A stretch of DNA of 64,000 nt from Blastomussa wellsi (Eukaryota; Cnidaria; Anthozoa; Scleractinia; Plerogyridae). The translations under genes were made by a program, and so were the position numbers. Shown piece after piece: positions 56,060-64,000 of this stretch. The first letter of the stretch is position 1, and each line of letters starts with the position of its first letter. The stretch lies in NCBI GenBank assembly GCA_947652115.1, contig OX393573.1, positions 1,785,857-1,849,856 of the forward strand, given 5' to 3'. A model generated the notes under the pieces. It did no database searches, was not told the origin of the DNA, and saw only the letters and a program-made list of their open reading frames with translations.

Positions 56060-59000
56060 ATGGAAAGCGGCACAGAGGCAATGACAACGTCGACGCCGGT
56101 AACACGAAGCGAGCCGGGAGAAAAACGATCGGGCGATTTCGAAGATGTTGTTCCTCGAAAAAAGCGAAGAAGATGCGGCGCTTGTGAGCCATGTTTGAGG
56201 AAGGTGAACTGCGGCGAATGCAGCAATTGTGTCAATAGAAAAACTGGTCATCAGATTTGCAAGTTCCGTAAATGTATTGAACTCAGAAAGGTGCGAATAT
56301 TTGAACGAACGTTAATGATTCCGGCTGGAGATTAATAATTCTCGCACTTTATCTTGCGGCGTTGCGCTAAAGCACTTTTCACTTGAAAATATTTAAGGTG
56401 AGATTTCGTTTTGGTCTTGCAGAAAACGACAACCAACATTGCGAAACGAGACGCCATTCAGGTGCGCCACGGTTCTAATGAAGACGACACTCCGGAAAGC
56501 TCGCGTCGCGTGAGTTGTGGTATCGAAGAGAGCGATAAGGTGAGGCGATTGATCTAAAATAATTTAACTTAGCTTACAGTGATTTTATTAAGGTTCAGAC
56601 GAAAATTCCTTTTTTCGGCACTGGGGTTTTTTTGTATTGCCGGGGTTTATTTGCAAGCAATTTATGCGCGCGTCGTTTGCTGATATTCAGCGCTTATTTG
56701 TTGTGGTTTACGTTTTTTTCCCTCAAAGCGAGCTGGCGACGAAGGCGTTCAGAGTGAGCGTATCAGCGATCCAAAGCCTGCCGAATGTAAACCGCAAAAC
56801 CCAGAGTCGCCAGGGATAGTTCATGTGCAGAAAGACGTGGAAACTCCACAGTTGCAGAGCACAGAAATCAACGTACCCGACGAGCAACCTAAAGCTGTTC
56901 GTGTGAATGTAACAGCGAGAGGTGACGTTCAACCCACTCGTTCAACCGAACCGGGCGCTGAAAAGCTTTTGACGAACAGCAAGGTAGCGGTTTCCCGCAG
57001 CGAAAGCGATTTTGAACCCCCTCCATGCAACTGCCCAGGTATTTACATATTTTTTATACTTGTATTCTTATTCAAATGCACGTATCCAGCCGGCATGAAT
57101 ATCTAACCACTGCCGTAGTCGGGCACGAACTAATTTGCTTTCTTCATGCCGCGCACATTTCCATTTTCACTTCGGCTTTTAGGGATAGCGTGAGATGCGC
57201 AGACTGGCTTTGTTTGAAGGTTTAAATAAACCTAATTGGGGATTAAGCCGGGTTGCTTGGAATAAAATTTATTAAAGTGGATCCGCGCGGTGCGATGCTA
57301 GTTTTTGTTGACATTGCCGCTAAATTACAAGCGGAAACCTTTGGCTTGGCCCACGGTGAAATAAATTAGTTGCGCACACGAAAAATTACGGCAAACGTTA
57401 AAGGGCTTTTCTTATCAAAATTTTCATCAGTATCTCGTTACGATAGTGATCAACCTTTGTTTATATTTGTCTCGGCTAACCGTCAAAACAGCCATCTTGC
57501 ATTTACACTGTTCGCTTTTCAACCATTCAGCGGCGAGTTTTTGTGCTAATTCTTAATCTGCCTAAACGACACACTTCTTTGCGCATTGACGAAAGTTAAA
57601 TTCACGTTATCGGCCTAAATCATTAAATCATCAAAGACGCAACGTGAAATGAACTGCCGCGAAGGAAAATGATTGCAAAGAAAAACAAAGCGAAAAAACG
57701 CGTTTGCATTTTGCTAATGGTTTTTAAGTGCGGCTTTAAACGCTGAAGTTGCCACTTTCACGCTTCGTATATTTGTTGGTTTCTAAATGACTGATGAGAG
57801 GTTCTTTCGACACGTCTGGAGTCACCACTCTTGCAAAGACGCATTCTTAATTTACGTGAACAATAGGAATTAACAAGTCGATGCTGAAATGAAGTTAGAA
57901 TAATATATCTGATTGGGTTATAACGCAGAGATCACGGCATTTAACACGGAATTTGGAAAGCCCCTTGCGCTTTTCATGGGGGGTTATATGGATTGAATCT
58001 TTAAAATTCAAGACACCGGAAACTGGTTCCAGGGACCGCATGAGCCGTAATTCCAAACGTTTGGTCTTTATGGTTCAGTTGCCGAGGTTTAGCGAGCTTT
58101 ACATTTCTACAGGTTCAGTAGTCGATCTGCTGCCAAATTGGGTAAAGGGGATTTGTTTAATCTTGGTTTCAAGTTTTAAGGAAAAGAAAAAATCACAATA
58201 ACCAAAGAACCTTTGTTTGTGGATGGGCTTAGCAGACATTTAAACGTAAATATCGTTGCTTTTTTGTTTTCATTTGGCCTGTACTTTTTTGTGCCCACAT
58301 ACATTTACTTGCAAGGCAATCATAGCACTGAAGGAATCAAAATGGTTTTACTGTATAAACAGATCAGCCATTACTGAAGGCTAAAAGAACTATGGCTCAT
58401 CAAGGGAGCTGTTGATTATTTAGGAGTGCAAATTTATGGTCCAGCTGGTTTCAACCTACAAGGTGGCGCAAATTTAATTAGGTCTTATTAACTGCACAGG
58501 AGGTCTGGAAGGGAGAATTTTTACAGAGGGTACAGGTGCCAAGTGAAGGCAGTGAGGTCTGCACTTATGACCAAGGTCAAAATTCTCCCACTTATATTAT
58601 AGCTCTACTAAGCTCCATTCTGAGATATTTATTGAATGGCCACACACGAAAACTTTGGGTGCATTCAATTGGGAAATCTGGATTGGATTTTGAAATTCTG
58701 ATTTTGGATTTCTCAATAAAACACAATCCCTAAACAGTCCTTTCCTGAGGTGGATTTCAGTTAAGAAATCCAAAACTGGATTACATGGATTTGTTATTTT
58801 TATGTTTCTTTGGTCTAAGATCTGCCAACTCTGTGTGTGCAATATGGTAATAAGCACACAGGTGACCAATGCTTACTACAAGAGTTTGTATATTATGCCT
58901 GTCAACTTTCACACGTTATGTGTGAATCTCATGCATGCAGATCAAAAACTTTGATCTTACATATGTCACACCTACAGATCAATTTCTGACACCTCACTGC

Positions 59001-62000
59001 AAAATTTGACATATTACATCCTTAAATGACACAGTGTCTAAAAATATGTAAACTTGAAGCAATGCCAGAAATAAAACGTTCGTCTAAATGATGGTACTGA
59101 TGGTTCTCGATTTTAAAAGGAAAAAGTACCTTGAAACCTTGATTGTTTGTCCTTGTTTGTTTATAGCAATACAACTCTACTGGAACTTCAAGCTTTATTT
59201 TTTTATTTTTTTCCAAAATCAGCACTTCGAAATTGGGGGTGCGGCTTATCTATGAAACGGCTTATACACGGACGTTTACGGTACTTGGAATGGCATTGTA
59301 TTTGACAAAACATATCATGGGACTGTGCCCCGAAAGCCTTCGGACGGTCTTTGGAAGTGTTTTGAATGACCTCGGGGATCTTTGGTTGACTTTGGTTGCT
59401 CTACGAATTTATACCTATTACTTTGATTTCTTTAACTCTAACAGCACTTATTTTGATAGACAGTTGACAAATTTTGAGAGAAAAACAACTCAGTGAACTG
59501 TACAAGTGTAGTATGGCTGCCTGTGTGCTCAAGTGTATGGCAAAATATAATTTCACTGTTGTTTATTAAGACATCCTCTTCTTGAATGGAAGAAAATGTA
59601 GATCGGCTTTAAACACAATGTTTTAAATGCAAACTGGAGTCTGGAAACTGGTGACTTGCAGTTAATCACAATTGGAATGAAAATCAGTGTGAATGAATAA
59701 ACATTGATTGACAAACCACAGCCGTAATTTGGCTAAAACAGTTGGTGAGCAACTGTATTCATTTTTTACAGCAAAACTATCATGTGTTTCTTTGCCTCTA
59801 GGCAAGATTTTCATTACCATGCTCATGGGCAGGGATAGGAAAATCCGGACCACGCTAAGAGTCAATCAAATTTCAGTATTCGTTACAGTGCCCTCTCAGA
59901 AGAAAATAAAACAAGTTATTTAATGGCCTATTTGGCATGGCAGGAAGCAGAGTGTAAAAGTTAACGTTGGTGCTTATACTAGAACATGGAAGGGTGCAAG
60001 TCTGCACAGTGGCAAATGAAATGAATTATATTTTGCAGACAAACTACTGCACCAAAAATACTCTAAAGCATGCCACCACCCAGGCTTTCCTATTTCTGTA
60101 CAATAGAATTTCTGCTCTTTTAATGTGCAAGTTCCTGCATCTTGCCCCCGCAAAAATTGTGACAGTTACATTGTTCTAGTTTCAGGAAGGGATGACAGTC
60201 CTTATTACACATATTTGGGTGCAGCACCTAATTTGGGTGCACTAAGGAATCTCTTAGAAGAAAGGTAGGACAAAATATCGTTGCTCTGGCTCCTAGTGTA
60301 ATAGTTAAATATCCAAAGTTATATTCAACAAATGACTCGCACGAATCAACACTGTCAACAATCCTGTGTTATCTGTCATAGATACATCATAGATACATCA
60401 TAGATACATCATAGATACATCATAGATACATCATAGATACATCATAGATACATCATAGATACATCATAGATATATCATAGATATACTGTGTGGTGTTTGT
60501 AACGCTTTCCATGTTCAACAGTCCACACAAGAATACTTCACCAACATTTTGCAAAGCTCTAATGGAGGATGTCCACAATGTTGTCCATTTTTGAATTCAC
60601 ACCAGGGACCTAATGTTGTATTTTTGGAAAGTTCCTCCTACTTTCTCTCTCCACCCAGTTAAATTAATTGGTTGAGAGCAAATTGTTAGGAAAACTGCAG
60701 TACACAAAGACAATCCCAGCCAGGGAGGGGTGGGGAGCTGGTAACAGGAGTAGTTTAAACAAACGTATCGAAGACAATAAGCTTTATAGAAGCTTAATTT
60801 TTTACTTAATCTTATGACAAACATGCTGAAGACAGCAAAGAGCTTGCCAGTTTACACGTTTGTATTAAATTTTCAGGTTTGGCATCAAAGGATCAGCTCT
60901 CAGAATTGAACTGGTAAGTCAGCATAAAACAAGAGGTAGAGGTAGGGGTAGAGGTATTGTTTGGGGTTTACTTGTTGAACTTGGTGGTAGGTGGGGTGAC
61001 CAGGGGAGGGGGGTACGCTATATACAGGGAAGGTATGTTCCATTGGACAGGGCATGGTTTTCTGAGGTTCTTGGTCATTCAATAGGGTATCCCTTTTGCC
61101 TCTTTTGGCATTGTGTTCCCGGTGTGATCCTTCGATAGGCTGCTTAAATTGCATCAACTAAAATTTCAGTATATGAACACCCATCTAAACGGAAGAGATT
61201 GTCTGTTACAACTGAACTATGCGATAAAGTATTAATTTTACAGAAGCAAAATAAAGTTCACCCATTTACGTCATTCTTAACTATTTTTTCTCCCTTGAAA
61301 AGATTATCATTTTTTGAGTTTGGGTCTTAAAATGTCTTAAAAAGTTATCAATTTTTGTTGTGTTTATCCTAAAATAGAGTCCGGTTTTAAGATGTTTCAC
61401 AGTACACCCCTATCAGAAATTTAATGGGGTACCCCCTGGGATGTAGAATGAGCATTGTTAGTAAGTTCTATAAGTTGTTTCCCAATGGATACTAGGCAAG
61501 GGATAAAAAGGGTATTTGATGTCTTTGTTTGATATTCCCATTTATGTCTTGGCATTTGTGCATCTGTCAATGTTTAGCCGCAGGAGGTGGTGGCCGGGCA
61601 TAGGCGGGGCATTAAAACTGAGCCGAGATGTTCTTTTTTCAAATCCCCTGCCCTGCATTTGCGAATGTTAAAAAGAGTCACTACACATCAACAAAATGTT
61701 ACTAGAAAGTCCTCTAAAAGTACCCAGTATGGTACGATAATTAGTATCAAATCCTTCACCTTAAAGGCTATTTCCATTCCATACTGCAAAGTCTCGGGAT
61801 TTGTTTACATTTCTGTTTTGAATTCGTTGATACGTTACACTTCAGTAACTGCATATATGAAGTTTTAAGTCCGCCATTACGGGTCGTTTCGTTTGGGAGT
61901 TCTCGATGAGCTGAAATGGAATATCGTTGAGGTTCGTCTACTCTATTATTGTTTTGCAAGGATATCGGATGTTAATAATGAAGAAAAAGGTAAGATTTTA

Positions 62001-63810
62001 CCCGTAATTTTCATTTTGGTTTGTTTACTTTTCATCGTGTGAGACTTGATAAACATTGCAAGTGGAGACTGTGCAGTACGGACTGGAAATGGCCTTTAAA
62101 GCGCCTATGAAGTGAATTGGTTTTGTATTTAGTTTTAAAATTTACCTTGTGAAATACGCGATTCCAAAGTTTGAGACGTCTGGCAATAAAAGTAACGATT
62201 TTACAAGCCTGCAAAGTTGAGCCATTTTGCCCTCAAAAGTGGTATTTGAATCGCGCGGTCACAATACCACGTGACAACAACCTCTGACGTCATTTGGGTG
62301 CCAAAATCTTTCTCACAATCGTTCTCTGTTCCTGTTTCCTCGGGGTTGCTGGATCTTTCTGACAAATCGCCCATTTCTGAATCGCTTGACATGTTTCTCA
62401 CGTAATCACTCCTCGCTGACAATAAACTTTGATCGTGCAAACAAAAGTTTGGCACCAAAGTGACGTCACGGCGTGGTATTTTCGACTTTGAATGCTTGTA
62501 AAATTGCTGCTTTTAATCCCAGAGGTCTCAAACTCCGGACTCGTGTATTTCACAAAGTAAATTTTAAAACAAAACACAAGAAATTTCACTTCATAGGCAC
62601 TTTAAATTCCCGGCCTCCCCAGGCAGCTTAATGCATACAAACTGCCCCAGAAAGATCTTGACAAAACTTAACTTACATCACTCATAAGTTATTTCACCGT
62701 ATTCATCCGATGGCCAAAGGTCAAAGTTGGAATGTTTTTCAGGCCTGTTACAATGGTGAATCTTCGCTAATCCTAGATTTATCCCAAGTGGGATAGGTAT
62801 TGTTTTTAATCTTAATCCAGTTGATCCGACCCTTCTTTATAGATTGGTTTCACCGGCAAAGAAGGCAAAAATCAGCTTGGTTGTCCAATTGCAAGATGGG
62901 TGAGTTTCTCACTCCTTTGTGGTCATGCGGTCAAAAGCTAGACGCGTTTGTTGTTGGCGTAAACAATGAGAAAAAGCGATAGCTTTAATAGGCAATATTT
63001 ATCGTGAAAAAAAAAAACAGACAAGCGCTGAGTATTTGTCCTATTTTTCGTTAGGGCGTTGTAAAGTATTTGATTTTCACCATAGAGTATTTAAGTCTAA
63101 TCAGCTTTGAAAGCCGAAAGCGATAATGACTCTTGTAATTGTCTAACTATGGCGATCGGAAAGAAGTGAAACAGTTGAGTAAATTCCGTGCGACTGGACG
63201 AATTACCGGCGAAGAAGTTTTGATATGCATTGCTTGAAAATTCGTTGTTGCGTTGCAATTTTTGAGACAACAAAAAGTTTATTTTCGGGGACGAAAATAG
63301 ACAACAGTTGTAACTCGAAACGCTAAACAGACTCATTTTTTGGTTTTGATCATTTTCACATTTTCTTTCAGGTTATTCGTCGGTCGAGTGAAAAGGAGAA
63401 GATCTTGGTTATCGCACGGAAACGCGCAGATCACGTGTGTGACACGTCACTGAACGTGGTGAACATTGTATTATGGGAAGCCTTTGCGCAGGAGCGGGCA
63501 GATTACCTGTATAAGGAACTCAGCACAGTGCTGCCTCAACATGGGGTCCCTACAACCAGGCGGTGTGGAATCAATGAAACGTAAGATGAGGGTTTGTCGT
63601 TCTCTTGATTTCTAATGTGCCCTTAACTTACTTGTGTCTACCCTCCTGTGGTTATTGTTTTGCAGTAAATCGTGTGCCTGTCAGGGGATGAGTGAGGAGA
63701 CTTGTGGCGCGTCTTTCTCGTTTGGCTGTTCTTGGAGCATGTACTATAATGGTTGCAAGTTCACTCGAAGTAAAACACCACGGAAATTTAAGTTGCTCGA
63801 TCCCTCTAAG
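56060..63810 (+). CDS. TET: TET methylcytosine dioxygenase, 5' part (CXXC and cysteine-rich domain)
   Basis: Eight in-phase exons are visible: 56060-56290, 56423-56539, 56729-57038, 60186-60264, 60877-60913, 62843-62899, 63372-63580, 63666-63810. Exon 1 encodes a CXXC zinc finger (residues 39-72) with all eight cysteines, CGACEPC...CGECSNC, and the [12 protein letters not shown] end, preceded by RKKRRR. Exons 3 to 8 encode the TET cysteine-rich region: [53 protein letters not shown], and [20 protein letters not shown]. These bind zinc and support the Fe(II)/2-oxoglutarate catalytic fold, which lies beyond 64000. TET oxidises 5-methylcytosine in DNA. The region between the CXXC finger and the catalytic part is only about 140 residues, far shorter than in vertebrate TET1/3. 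The CDS continues past the window. Confidence 0.92.
57039..60185. other. TET intron 3
   Basis: A 3.1-kb intron without a supported exon. It includes a GGGTGCATTCAATTG-type repeat end at about 58657 and degenerate repeats with CTTCGGA units at about 59330-59400 that resemble sequence at 44270-44340. Confidence 0.5.
60377..60487. repeat. Tandem repeat of the 11-mer CATAGATACAT (about 10 copies)
   Basis: The array is nearly perfect head to tail, with only the last copies diverged (GATATAT). It lies in TET intron 4. Confidence 0.95.
61002..61441. repeat. Degraded hAT-like element in TET intron 5
   Basis: The right end GGGGTACCCCCTGGG matches the family ends at 43846. The left end near GGGGGGTACGCTATATAC is only partly preserved. 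Confidence 0.45.
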
Positions 63811-63857
63811 GTAGATGATAAAGACGAACTTTCCTGTACAAAAGACTCAAAATACTT

Positions 63858-64000
63858 TAAAGTTAGAACCATCTTGTACAGCATAATGGACAGTGAAATG
63901 ACCACATGAAAGTACTGCTCAATAGCTTTCATTTGAATGGCCACACACTAGGGTTTCATCCACAGACATAAAAGTTAGAATCACCTTGTACAGCATATTA
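63858..64000. repeat. Start of a ~112-bp tandem satellite
   Basis: AAAGTTAGAACCATCTTGTA at 63858 recurs as AAAGTTAGAATCACCTTGTA at 63970, both followed by CAGCATA. About 1.3 units are visible before the window ends, inside the TET intron. Confidence 0.6.

Noticed and set aside
60377..60487. CRISPR array
   Set aside because: It is an 11-bp head-to-tail repeat without spacers, in an animal intron.

Overview
This is a piece of an animal nuclear genome. The genes have many short exons, GT-AG introns, abundant fold-back transposons and metazoan-specific families, and together they point to an anthozoan cnidarian, most likely a stony coral. The coral call is an inference from repeat style and gene architecture, since I could run no search.

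Bases 1 to about 7120 are quite different from the rest. They hold a dense, intronless block of viral-type genes on both strands: a packaging ATPase, a likely double-jelly-roll major capsid protein, a coiled-coil protein with hydrophobic C-terminal segments, a tail-anchored 580-residue protein, a protein with PSAP and PPPY late-domain motifs, a candidate minor capsid protein and small ORFs. This looks like the structural-gene half of an endogenous Polinton/Maverick or adintovirus-like virus. It enters from beyond the left edge. No polymerase, integrase or protease is visible, and a 150-bp hairpin repeat sits at its right side. All visible viral frames are open.

The host genes follow. A DAPP1-type SH2-PH adaptor runs at 8956-15388 (+, nine exons). 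An intronless FBXL15-type F-box/LRR protein lies at 18756-19649 (-). About 9 kb of repeats follows. A two-exon gene of unknown family is at 28926-29998 (+). A LIM-RA-SARAH RASSF gene is at 30850-38706 (+, twelve exons). TANGO6 is at 40316-49812 (+), with one exon apparently lost in a 200-base assembly gap. A tRNA-Thr(AGU) lies at 54592-54664 (-). The 5' part of a TET dioxygenase gene begins at 56060 (+): the CXXC finger and most of the cysteine-rich domain are here, and the catalytic core lies beyond the window.

The introns and intergenic DNA hold several non-autonomous transposon families with readable target-site duplications. These include hAT-like elements (8 bp), a Mutator-like 50-bp element (9 bp), and two related elements with 13- and 15-bp duplications. 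A fold-back family occurs at least five times, mostly in introns. An 11-bp tandem repeat lies in a TET intron, and a ~112-bp satellite begins at the right edge. The genes act in separate processes (signalling, ubiquitin ligation, Hippo/Ras signalling, trafficking or polymerase assembly, DNA demethylation) and do not form a pathway.
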